A stretch of 64,000 nt of DNA from Conexibacter sp. CPCC 206217 (lineage in GTDB: Bacteria; Actinomycetota; Thermoleophilia; Solirubrobacterales; Solirubrobacteraceae), in the NCBI RefSeq assembly GCF_030646165.1, contig NZ_JAUTDO010000001.1, positions 806,001-870,000 of the forward strand, in the 5' to 3' direction. Of this stretch, positions 25,647 to 32,708 are shown in pieces (positions within the stretch are counted from its first letter, which is position 1; each line of letters starts with the position of its first letter). A program made the position numbers and the translations under genes. The notes beneath the pieces are model-generated. The model saw only the letters and a list, made by a program, of their open reading frames with translations, ran no database searches and had not been told where the DNA came from.

Positions 25647-25681
25647 ATTGACGAACTGCTTCAGCGTCAATCGACTTGACA
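25647..25681 (+). promoter_or_regulatory. Inverted repeat next to a TTGACA box, upstream of a small secreted-protein gene
   Basis: In the 190-bp gap after tal, ATTGACG (25647-25653) and CGTCAAT (25665-25671) form a perfect 7-bp inverted repeat. It is followed 4 bp later by the consensus -35 TTGACA (25676-25681). No good -10 at 16-18 bp is visible (TATCTG at 25706 is 24 bp away). The region is clearly AT-richer than its neighbours. The rest of the gap shows nothing recognisable. Confidence 0.35.
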
Positions 25682-25805
25682 ACGGGTCCATGGATCTGCC
25701 AGAAATATCTGTGCTCGGGGCCTCGCAGCGTGCCTGACTCCGCGCCGTCGTCACGACCGCGCGCGGAGAACCTCGTCCATCATCAAGTCAGAGAGAGTCG
25801 CTTTC

Positions 25806-26093
25806 ATGAGGAATCGATGGAAGGCGCTGCTGGCCGGCGCGTTCGCGACGATGGCGTTCGCGATGCCCGCTGCCGCACAGGCCGCCGAGATCGGACAAGT
25901 CTGCAACACGCTGGAGGGCTACTGGGTCCTATCCCAGCCGGCCGACGGCTACGCCTGGTACCTACTCGGCACCGGCGCAGGGTTCCGCATCGAGGGCTTC
26001 GCCGGCCCGGACTACTACAGAGGCCACGGCAACGGCCAGCCGACCGGATACTTCTGGCGCAACAACATCAACCAGGCGACCTGCCACTGGTGA
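25806..26093 (+). CDS. Small secreted protein of unknown function
   Basis: 95 residues. The signal peptide is MRNRWKALLAGAFATMAFAMPAAAQA, cleaved near residue 27, leaving a mature domain of about 69 residues. That domain is rich in Trp, Tyr and Gly and has exactly two Cys, one near each end (GQVCNT and ATCHW), probably joined by a disulfide. I do not recognise the family. Similar small folds with repeated YW-x-aromatic strands occur in secreted inhibitors and bacteriocin-like proteins, but nothing here proves such a role. It is monocistronic: a hairpin follows it, and a candidate promoter and inverted repeat precede it. Confidence 0.7.
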   Translation: MRNRWKALLAGAFATMAFAMPAAAQAAEIGQVCNTLEGYWVLSQPADGYAWYLLGTGAGFRIEGFAGPDYYRGHGNGQPTGYFWRNNINQATCHW

Positions 26094-26106
26094 TGTGATC
26101 GATTGC

Positions 26107-26134
26107 GCGGGTCCGGTGCTTGCGCCGGACCCGC
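26107..26134 (+). terminator. Hairpin after the small secreted-protein gene
   Basis: A perfect 10-bp stem, GCGGGTCCGG (26107-26116) and CCGGACCCGC (26125-26134), with an 8-nt loop begins 14 bp after the stop codon. There is no T-tract, which is common for actinobacterial terminators. Confidence 0.6.
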
Positions 26135-26201
26135 CGCATCGCTCAATTGATGAACGACCTCGCGCGGTTGAGATCGCGGGCGCTGGTGCAGACTCCCTGC
26201 C

Positions 26202-27092
26202 ATGAGCGACATCCGCACCTCCTTCCTCGGCGACAAGCCGATCGGACGCATCGGCTTCGGCGCGATGCAGCTCGCCGGGCCCGGCGTGTTCGGCCCGCCG
26301 CGCGATCCCGACGCCGCGCGCGCCGTCCTGCGCCGCGCGATCGAACTGGGCGTCGACCACATCGACACCTCGCAGTACTACGGTCCCGACGTCGTCAACG
26401 ACCTGATCCGCGAGACGCTGCACCCGTACCCGCAGCAGCTGAAGCTCGTCACGAAGGTCGGCGCGCGGCGCGACGACAGAGGCGGTTGGCTGCCCGCGCT
26501 GGAGCCGCACGAGCTGCGCCAGGGCGTCGAGGACAACCTGCGCGCGCTGCGCGTCGAGCGGATGGACCTCGTCAACCTGCGCGTCTTCGGCGACGGCGGC
26601 GCCCCGGGCGTCCCCCTGCCCGAGCAGCTCGGCGCGCTGCAGGACCTGCGCGACGAGGGCAAGCTCGACCTGATCGGCGTCTCGAACGTCTCGCTCGAGG
26701 GCGCGCGGCGCGCGCTGGAGCTGGTCGAGCTGGGCGAGATCCAGAACGGGTACAGCATCCTCGACCGCAGCGCCGAGCCGCTGCTCGACCTCTGCCGCGA
26801 GCACGCCGTCGCGTTCGTGCCGTTCTTCCCGCTCGGCTCAGCGTTCTCGGGCGGCCCGAGCAAGCTCGCCGCGGACCCCGCGATCGCCGCCGTCGCCGCC
26901 AAGCACGGCGCGACGCCGTCGCAGATCGCGCTCGCGTGGCTGCTGGCCCGCTACGACCGCATCCTGCTGATCCCGGGCACGACCTCGGTCGCGCACCTGG
27001 AGGAGAACCTCGCCGCGGGCGACGTCGTGCTGGACGACGACGACCTCGCCGCGCTCGCCGACGTGCAGGAAGCCGGCGACCCGCTGCACTGA
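26202..27092 (+). CDS. Aldo/keto reductase family oxidoreductase
   Basis: 296 residues, a single AKR barrel. The N-terminal RIGFGAMQLAGPGVFG and the tetrad residues Asp55 (HIDTSQYYG), Tyr60 (or Tyr59) and Lys85 (LVTKVGAR) are present. At the position of the usual catalytic His (DLY-x-x-H) the sequence is MDLVNLRVFG, so the His appears replaced by Asn/Arg, as in some YdbC-like members. The cofactor region is IPGTTSVAHLEENLAA near residue 265. It should use NADPH to reduce a carbonyl. No SD; CAGACT ends 7 nt before ATG 26202. Confidence 0.87.
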   Translation: MSDIRTSFLGDKPIGRIGFGAMQLAGPGVFGPPRDPDAARAVLRRAIELGVDHIDTSQYYGPDVVNDLIRETLHPYPQQLKLVTKVGARRDDRGGWLPALEPHELRQGVEDNLRALRVERMDLVNLRVFGDGGAPGVPLPEQLGALQDLRDEGKLDLIGVSNVSLEGARRALELVELGEIQNGYSILDRSAEPLLDLCREHAVAFVPFFPLGSAFSGGPSKLAADPAIAAVAAKHGATPSQIALAWLLARYDRILLIPGTTSVAHLEENLAAGDVVLDDDDLAALADVQEAGDPLH

Positions 27093-27101
27093 GGGCGGTG
27101 G

Positions 27102-27140
27102 GCGACGCGGGCGATCGCCGGCCGGCCGCCCGCCCGTCGC
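27102..27140. terminator. Imperfect hairpin between convergent genes
   Basis: GCGACGCGGGCG (27102-27113) pairs with CGCCCGCCCGTCGC (27127-27140) apart from a 2-nt bulge. It lies between the convergent aldo/keto reductase and cyclase genes and could end both transcripts. Confidence 0.35.
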
Positions 27141-27148
27141 TTGCCCGC

Positions 27149-28108
27149 TCACGTCAGCGGCAGCGCAACCGGCCGCAGCGGCAGGCCGGTGCTGCCGCGC
27201 AGCTTGAGCGGGAACGCGAGCAGCGCGAAGCGGTGCACCCTGGCGGCGGCGAGCTGCTCCAGCCAGAGGTTCTCGAACACGGTCACGCCCGCGGTCGCCA
27301 GCAGATACGCGTGGACCGGCAGGAACTCGCCCGGCGTGCGCGGCGGCATCGTCTCGCCGCCGCAGTCGACGCCGACGCACATCGCGCCGACCTCCTCGGC
27401 GAGGTAGCGCCCCGCCTCCAGCCCGATCCCGGGCGGGTTGCGCATGAAGCCCTCGGCGTCCGGCCAGCGCGCCATCCGGCCGGTGCGCACGAACACGACG
27501 TCGCCGCGCTGCGGCTCGACGCCCGCGCGGGCGGCGGCCGCGCGCAGATCCGCCGGGCCGATGTCGTAGGAGTCCGGCAGGGAGCCGGCGCCGTGCAGCC
27601 CGGCGACGTCGAGCAGGACGCCGCGCGCGACGATCGGCGGCAGCGCGCCGCCCTCGCGCCACGCGCGGCTGCCGAGGTCGTCCGCCTGTCTGCGGCCGTT
27701 CCAGAAGAGCCCGTCGTAGCCGATGTGGAGCAGGCTGCAGACGTGGGTGCCGACGTGCGTGTACATCGTGATCGCCGAGCCCGCGTAGGCATTGCGCTCG
27801 AACTGCTCCCGCTGCGGCCCCGGCGGGGCGTCGGCGACCTCGCCCGACGGCGTGTGCGTCATCCAGATGTCGTACTTCGGATCGCCCGCCTGCAGCCATG
27901 ACGGCATGCCGGGGAAGTGGTCGACGGCGAGGTCGAACGGGCGCGCCGCGTCGGCGCCCGCGAGCGCGGCCGCCTGCGAGGCGGGCGTCATCCAGTTGAG
28001 CCGGCCGATCACGTCGTCCGGCCCCCACGGGCTGCGCGAGACGCGGCGCCCGTCGCGCTCCTGCAGCGCCGGGTAGACGAGCGGCTCGTCCGCGCCCAGC
28101 AGGCTCAT
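27149..28108 (-). CDS. Cyclase-family (kynurenine-formamidase-like) metal-dependent hydrolase
   Basis: 319 residues. The signature region H-x-GTH-x-D-x-x-x-H is seen as HVGTHVCSLLH (about 117-127): all His are kept but the metal-binding Asp is Cys. It is followed by GYDGLFWNGR, typical of the family. Later GDVVFVRTGR and VGVDCGGE segments match cyclase beta strands. Relatives hydrolyse amides, N-formyl groups or cyclic compounds using Mn or Zn. ATG 28108 overlaps the stop of the upstream LLM gene (ATGA), so both form one operon driven from the divergent promoter at 28946-28977. Its place next to hydantoinase genes suggests ring or amide hydrolysis. Confidence 0.82.
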   Translation of the reverse strand: MSLLGADEPLVYPALQERDGRRVSRSPWGPDDVIGRLNWMTPASQAAALAGADAARPFDLAVDHFPGMPSWLQAGDPKYDIWMTHTPSGEVADAPPGPQREQFERNAYAGSAITMYTHVGTHVCSLLHIGYDGLFWNGRRQADDLGSRAWREGGALPPIVARGVLLDVAGLHGAGSLPDSYDIGPADLRAAAARAGVEPQRGDVVFVRTGRMARWPDAEGFMRNPPGIGLEAGRYLAEEVGAMCVGVDCGGETMPPRTPGEFLPVHAYLLATAGVTVFENLWLEQLAAARVHRFALLAFPLKLRGSTGLPLRPVALPLT

Positions 28109-28941
28109 GCGGCCAACCCCAGCTCCTGCGCCAGCTCACGGATCCGGCGGCGCGCGCCGTCGGGATCGCGCGCCGGCAGCCAGAAGACGCAGCGATGCGC
28201 ACCGGCGGCCTCATAGCTTGCGACGTCCTCGGGTCTGGCGCTGTAGACCGTGATCGGGACCGGATCGCGTCCGGCGGCGCGGGCGCGCTCCTGCAGCTCG
28301 ACCATCCGCTCGAGCAGACCGTCGGAGGGCTCGGGCAGCCACTCGTCCCCGTACGCGAGCACGCGCTCGAGCACCGTCGGGCCGGTTCCGCCGACGAGGA
28401 TCGGCGGGTGCGGGCGCTGCAGCGGCTTGGGCCACGCCATGATCCGCTCGAACGCGACGAAGCGGCCGTCGTAGCTCGCCTCGTCCTCGCGCCAGATCGC
28501 CTGCATCGCCTCGATCCGCTCGCGCAGCAGCGCGGTGCGCGTGCGCGGGTCGGTGCCGTGGTTGCGCATCTCCTCGCGATTCCAGCCCAGTCCGACGCCG
28601 AACAGGAAGCGACCGCCCGACAGCAGGTCGAGCGTCGCGACCTCCTTCGCCGTCGTGATCGGGTCGCGCTGGACGACGAGGCAGATGCCGGTGCCGATCA
28701 GCAGCCGCTCGGTCGCAGCCGCCGCGGCCATCAGCGCGACGAACGGATCGAGCGTGCGCGCGTACTCGCTCGCCAGCTCGCCGCCCTCGGGCTTGAAGTG
28801 CGATCTGCGGTCGACCGGCATGTGCGTGTGCTCGGGAAAGAAGAGCGACTCGAAGCCGAGCTCCTCGGCGAGCGCCGCGAGCTCTGCCGGTGGCAGACCG
28901 TCATCGGTCGGGAACATCGAAACGCCGAACGTCATCGCCAT
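28105..28941 (-). CDS. LLM-class F420-dependent oxidoreductase
   Basis: 278 residues, luciferase-like fold. The start MAMTFGVSMFPTDDG, the FFPEHTHMP segment (about 35-43), RLLIGTGICL, and LDLLSGGRFLFGVGLGW (about 105-121) are diagnostic; the C-terminal part has the usual PHPPILVGG. These enzymes use F420 (or FMN) to oxidise or reduce diverse substrates. The start is ATG 28941, 7 nt after a minus-strand TATAGT and without SD, suggesting a leaderless mRNA; ATG 28935 is the alternative. First gene of an operon with the cyclase and divergent from the IclR gene. Confidence 0.88.
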   Translation of the reverse strand: MAMTFGVSMFPTDDGLPPAELAALAEELGFESLFFPEHTHMPVDRRSHFKPEGGELASEYARTLDPFVALMAAAAATERLLIGTGICLVVQRDPITTAKEVATLDLLSGGRFLFGVGLGWNREEMRNHGTDPRTRTALLRERIEAMQAIWREDEASYDGRFVAFERIMAWPKPLQRPHPPILVGGTGPTVLERVLAYGDEWLPEPSDGLLERMVELQERARAAGRDPVPITVYSARPEDVASYEAAGAHRCVFWLPARDPDGARRRIRELAQELGLAA

Positions 28942-28945
28942 CTTG

Positions 28946-28977
28946 TTCACTATACGCGCTAGTGCACGTATAGTGAA
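28946..28977. promoter_or_regulatory. Symmetric divergent promoter/IclR operator
   Basis: An 11-bp perfect inverted repeat, TTCACTATACG (28946-28956) and CGTATAGTGAA (28967-28977). Each arm reads as a -35 (TTCACT) on one strand and a -10 (TATAGT) on the other, with exactly 17 bp between the -35 and -10 on both strands. The minus-strand promoter would start the LLM mRNA at its ATG; the plus-strand one serves the IclR gene. The repeat is also the best match to the motif shared by four intergenic sites, so a single IclR dimer could control both directions. Confidence 0.65.
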
Positions 28978-29062
28978 GAAAGGGGCCGCGCGAACGTCGC
29001 GCGGACACGGCTTGCAACTGGACACGGCCTCGCGCGAGGTCGTAGGGTGCGAAGGCGAGACG

Positions 29063-29893
29063 ATGGCGAGAACCAAGAGTCACAGCAGCAACGGCGAGAT
29101 CGCCGACGAGAGCAGGGGCAAGGATGGCGTCAACGGCATCCAGTCGGTCTCGCGGGCGCTCGGGATCCTCGAGCTGTTCGGCGCCCAGCGGCCGGCGCTG
29201 ACGGCCAGCGAGATCGCCAACCTGTCGGGCCTCAACCGGGCCACCGCGTACCGCTTCTGCCAGACGCTGCTGTCGCTCGGCTACCTCGAGGAGACACGCC
29301 CGCGAACCTTCCGTCCGGGGCTCAAGGCGGTCAGCCTCGCGCAGGCCGCACTGGCGGCGCACGAGCTGCCGGACCTCGCGCGCCCCTACCTCAGCGAGCT
29401 GCGCGACGCGACCGGCGAGACCGTCAACATGGCGCTCCTCGACGGTGCGCAGATCGTCTACGTCTCGCGGCTGCTGAACGACAGCCTCTTGGCGCTGCGC
29501 CTGTTCGTCGGCAGCCGCCTGCCGAGCACGTCGAGCTCGATGGGGCGCGCGATGCTCGCCTACCTGCCCGACGACGAGGTCGAGCGGATCCTCGACTCCG
29601 GCGCCGTCGAGGCGGTCACGCCGAAGACGATCACCGACCGCCGCCGGCTGATGGCCGAGCTGCGCCGCACGCGCAACCGCGGCTATGCGCTCAACGACGA
29701 GGAGATCGTGCTGGGCGTGCGCGGGATAGCGGCGCCGGTCTTCGGCGTCTCCGGACGCCCGATCGCGGGGATCAACGTCTCCGTCGCGCACGAGCTCGCG
29801 CCCGGCGAGGAGAAGCGCCTCTCGACGCAGGTGATCGAGGCGGCGGACGCGATCAGCGCGCTCGCCAAGCAGCTCGCGGTCGACGTCGGCTGA
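29063..29893 (+). CDS. IclR-family transcriptional regulator
   Basis: 276 residues. An N-terminal winged HTH (about 27-85; VSRALGILELFG, then LTASEIANLSGLNRATAYRF) is followed by an IclR effector domain (about 105-270) with GETVNMALLDGAQIVYVSRL and the late GVRGIAAPVFG segment. IclR proteins bind aromatic or small-acid ligands and usually control adjacent catabolic genes. ATG 29063 is used; the longer upstream frame overlaps the divergent promoter. It lies divergent from the LLM/cyclase pair and just upstream of an alpha/beta hydrolase. It is the only regulator in the island and the likely reader of the repeated TTCAC motif. Confidence 0.9.
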   Translation: MARTKSHSSNGEIADESRGKDGVNGIQSVSRALGILELFGAQRPALTASEIANLSGLNRATAYRFCQTLLSLGYLEETRPRTFRPGLKAVSLAQAALAAHELPDLARPYLSELRDATGETVNMALLDGAQIVYVSRLLNDSLLALRLFVGSRLPSTSSSMGRAMLAYLPDDEVERILDSGAVEAVTPKTITDRRRLMAELRRTRNRGYALNDEEIVLGVRGIAAPVFGVSGRPIAGINVSVAHELAPGEEKRLSTQVIEAADAISALAKQLAVDVG

Positions 29894-29918
29894 CCTGGCC
29901 AAGCGGCTCCTGCGTCCC

Positions 29919-29952
29919 TATAGTGTTCACGATGCGTGCCGATGCACGCATC
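29919..29952 (+). promoter_or_regulatory. Promoter with overlapping inverted repeat before the alpha/beta hydrolase
   Basis: TATAGT (29919-29924) is a -10. It is followed by the shared half-site TTCACGATGCGTGC (29926-29939), whose GATGCGTGC forms a perfect 9-bp inverted repeat with GCACGCATC (29944-29952). The predicted transcription start (about 29931) falls inside the repeat, so a bound protein would repress. The -35 is poor (TGGCCA). Confidence 0.55.
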
Positions 29953-29981
29953 ATGTGCACGCTGACAGGAGGCCGACCCCG

Positions 29982-30896
29982 GTGACGACATCCGCCCGCC
30001 CACTCTCGCTGACGATCCCGAGCCATGGCGAGAGCCTCGATGCGCTCCTCTACCTGCCCGCGGGCGAGGGCCCGCACCCGGCGGTCGTGCTCGCCGGCGG
30101 CTGGTGCTACGTGAAGGAGGTCGCGATGCCGCTGTTCGGCGAGGTGCTCGCCGACAACGGGATCGCCGCGCTGCTGGTCGACTACCGCGGCTTCGGCGGC
30201 AGCACAGGCGAACCGCGCCGACACATCGACCCGTGGGCGCAACTGGAGGACTACCGCAACGCGATCTCCTACCTCGAGACGCGCGCGGACGTCGACGCCG
30301 AACGGCTGGGCGCGTGGGGGATCTCCTACAGCGGAGGCCACGCGCTGATCCTCGGTGCGACCGATCCGCGCGTGAAGGCGATCTGCTCCGTCGTGCCGGT
30401 GATCGACGGCTGGGACAACCTGCGCACGAGCCACGGCACGGTCAGCCTGCGGGCGCTCAACGCCGCGCTCGCCGCGGCGCGCACGAGACTGTACGAGACG
30501 GGCGAGCACACCTACATCGACCACCAGCCGGTCGAGCTGGGCGCCGTCGGCACGTTCCCGTTCCCGCGCTCGCGCGACACCTTCGCGCGGCTGAAGGCCG
30601 GACCCGCGCCCGGCTACGTCGGCGACGCGACGGCCGCTTCGACCGAGCTGCTGCTCGCCTACAGCGTGCGTCCGTTCCTCTCGCGGCTGCTCGCGACGCC
30701 GACGCTGATGTGCCTCGCCGAGGGCGACGACCACACGCACTGGGACTTCGCCGCCGAGGCGTTCGACGCGATTCCCGGCGAGCGCAAGAAGCTGCACATC
30801 GTCCCCCACTCCAACCACCTCAGCCTCTACGACGACGACGACACCCGCCGCTCAGTCGCCGAGATCGCGGCCGACTGGTTCGAGACCCACCTGTAG
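29982..30896 (+). CDS. Alpha/beta hydrolase (dienelactone-hydrolase-like)
   Basis: 304 residues. The nucleophile elbow GISYSGG (Ser about 119) follows the LLVDYRGFGGSTGEP oxyanion/loop segment. A late Asp in AEGDDHTHW and His in VPHSNHLSLY complete a plausible triad. It is probably cytoplasmic, since there is no signal peptide. GTG 29982 is strongly supported by AGGAGG (29967-29972) at 9-nt spacing. It has its own regulated promoter after IclR and ends at a strong hairpin. It may hydrolyse an ester, lactone or cyclic intermediate of the pathway encoded around it. Confidence 0.85.
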   Translation: MTTSARPLSLTIPSHGESLDALLYLPAGEGPHPAVVLAGGWCYVKEVAMPLFGEVLADNGIAALLVDYRGFGGSTGEPRRHIDPWAQLEDYRNAISYLETRADVDAERLGAWGISYSGGHALILGATDPRVKAICSVVPVIDGWDNLRTSHGTVSLRALNAALAAARTRLYETGEHTYIDHQPVELGAVGTFPFPRSRDTFARLKAGPAPGYVGDATAASTELLLAYSVRPFLSRLLATPTLMCLAEGDDHTHWDFAAEAFDAIPGERKKLHIVPHSNHLSLYDDDDTRRSVAEIAADWFETHL

Positions 30897-30900
30897 GACC

Positions 30901-30938
30901 CGCGCGCGGGTGGCCGCAGTCCGGGCCACCCGCGCGCG
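30901..30938. terminator. Strong bidirectional terminator hairpin
   Basis: A perfect 15-bp GC-rich stem (arms 30901-30915 and 30924-30938; core GGGTGGCC/GGCCACCC) with an 8-nt loop fills the 45-bp gap between the convergent hydrolase and hyuB genes. It begins 4 bp after one stop codon and ends 3 bp before the other, so it should end both the IclR-side transcript and the long Liv/hydantoinase transcript. Confidence 0.8.
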
Positions 30939-30941
30939 CCT

Positions 30942-32708
30942 TCAGACCCCCGCCCGAAGCTCCGCGGTCGCCGCTTCGTCGACCGTCGACTCGTCTCCCG
31001 TCAGCGCGACGCCGTACACGTCTCGCGCGCGCGCAGCGGTGATCCAGCCCTCGACCACGTCCGCGCGCACCCGTTGCGGCGGACGCGCGGCGGGCGGGCC
31101 GTAGCCTCCGCCGCCGGCCGTGATCGAGACGATCCGCTCGCCGTCGGCCAGCTCGACGAAGCCCATCGCCGGCAGCGGCTCGCGCGTCTGAAAGCCCGAC
31201 TCGGGTCGCAGCCGGTAGTGCTCGGTCGGCCCGCCGGCGAGCCCGCCGCGCGCACCCAGCGCGGGATGCTCGGCCCCGTCGGATCCGTAGGCGACCACGA
31301 GCGAGGTGTCGACCGGGCCGTACTCGACGTACGCCGACGGCGCACCGCGAAACGTCCCCGCGCCCTCCGTGTCCGGCAGCAGCCGTTGCTCGAAGACGCG
31401 CAGCGGATGGGTCATCTCGGCGATCTCGACGCTGTCGCGACGCAGCATGCCGCCGCAGCCGACATGGAAGATCGTCAGCCAGCCGTCGGTCGACGGCGCG
31501 CCTGCGCCACCGGTGACGGCGAGGAAGATCTGGTTGACGAACGCGACGCCGTCGCGGCGCGGGTCGTTGCCGGAGACGACGGCGGAGGCGGCCGGGATGA
31601 CCGGCCCGGCCTCCGCCAGGCCGACCTGCTCGGAGACCTCCGCCATCCCGCGCTGGACCGCGTTGGCGACGCGGTCGGCGAGGTTGGTCGTCGCCGCGGA
31701 ACAGCTGTGCGGATGGACCGGCTCGCCGACGGCGCAGTTGCGCCGCAGCGCGACCTCGACGCGGCGGAAGCTGCCGGCGTTCGGCGGCACGCCCGCGCCG
31801 ATGCTGTTGAAGACGCCGACCATCGCCGCGGTGCGCGCGGTCGAGGTCGTCAGGTTGAGCCCGTTCGGGAGGCAGTCGACGTTGTCGCGCAGGTCGACGC
31901 GCACGGCGCGCGCGCCCGGATCGACGTCGACGTGCGCGGTGACCGCGATCCCGTCCGGCGCGCCCGGCACCGGATCGTGATGGGTGACCGCGCTGAAGCG
32001 CCCCGGCTCCAGCGCCGCGATCGCGTCGCCCATCCGCGCCTCGCTGTAGTCCAGCCAGCGCCCGACGAACGCCGCCAGCGTCTCCCAGCCCAGCTCGGCC
32101 CCCAGCTCCAGCAGCCGCCGCTCGCCGATCCGCACCGCGCCCAGCAGCGCGAGGTAGTCGCCCCACCACTGCTCCGGCACGCGGATCCGCAGTCTGCACA
32201 TCCGCAGGATGTCGTCGTTGTCGGCGTAGTCGCTCTGCACGCGCACGGCGTCGAACAGCAGCGCGCCCTCGTTGTAGACGTCGGTCGCGGCCGCCATGTA
32301 GGTCGTCGGCTGCGAGTTGCCGCAGTCGGCCTGGTGGGCCTTCGCGAGGACCGAGAAGCGGTGCACGCCGTCGTCGTCGATCACCGGCACCAGCAGCGCG
32401 TGGTCGGCCGGGTGCGAGTTGCCGTTGTACGGGTTGTTGTGCAGGAAGGCGTCGCCGCGACGCAGGTCCGGATGCGTCTGCTTGATCGCGCGCGAGATCA
32501 GGTCCGGTCCGCTCATCATGTGGATCGGCAGGCTCTCGGCCCCCATCACCAGCTCGTGCTCCGCGCTGATCACGCAGCAGGAGAAGTCGTGCGCGCTGTT
32601 GAGCACGCCCGAGCGGCTGGAGCGGAAGATCGTGTTCATCATGCTCGCCACGACCGCGTTGAAGCGGTTGCTGAGGACGGCCATCTGGACCCCGTCGATC
32701 GCGCTCAT
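30942..32708 (-). CDS. hyuB: Hydantoinase/oxoprolinase family, subunit B
   Basis: 588 residues, the usual HyuB length. Family segments include the N-terminal ASMMNTIFRSSRSGVLNSA region (given in part), SAEHELVMGAESLPIH, GDAFLHNNPYNGNSHPADH (Asn/His-rich metal-site region, about 85-103) and a Gly-rich C-terminal TAGGGGYGPP. With HyuA it forms ATP-dependent N-methylhydantoinase, 5-oxoprolinase or ketone-carboxylase type enzymes; substrate cannot be assigned. Start ATG 32708 overlaps the hyuA stop as TGATG. Last gene of the long minus-strand array. Confidence 0.92.
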   Translation of the reverse strand: MSAIDGVQMAVLSNRFNAVVASMMNTIFRSSRSGVLNSAHDFSCCVISAEHELVMGAESLPIHMMSGPDLISRAIKQTHPDLRRGDAFLHNNPYNGNSHPADHALLVPVIDDDGVHRFSVLAKAHQADCGNSQPTTYMAAATDVYNEGALLFDAVRVQSDYADNDDILRMCRLRIRVPEQWWGDYLALLGAVRIGERRLLELGAELGWETLAAFVGRWLDYSEARMGDAIAALEPGRFSAVTHHDPVPGAPDGIAVTAHVDVDPGARAVRVDLRDNVDCLPNGLNLTTSTARTAAMVGVFNSIGAGVPPNAGSFRRVEVALRRNCAVGEPVHPHSCSAATTNLADRVANAVQRGMAEVSEQVGLAEAGPVIPAASAVVSGNDPRRDGVAFVNQIFLAVTGGAGAPSTDGWLTIFHVGCGGMLRRDSVEIAEMTHPLRVFEQRLLPDTEGAGTFRGAPSAYVEYGPVDTSLVVAYGSDGAEHPALGARGGLAGGPTEHYRLRPESGFQTREPLPAMGFVELADGERIVSITAGGGGYGPPAARPPQRVRADVVEGWITAARARDVYGVALTGDESTVDEAATAELRAGV

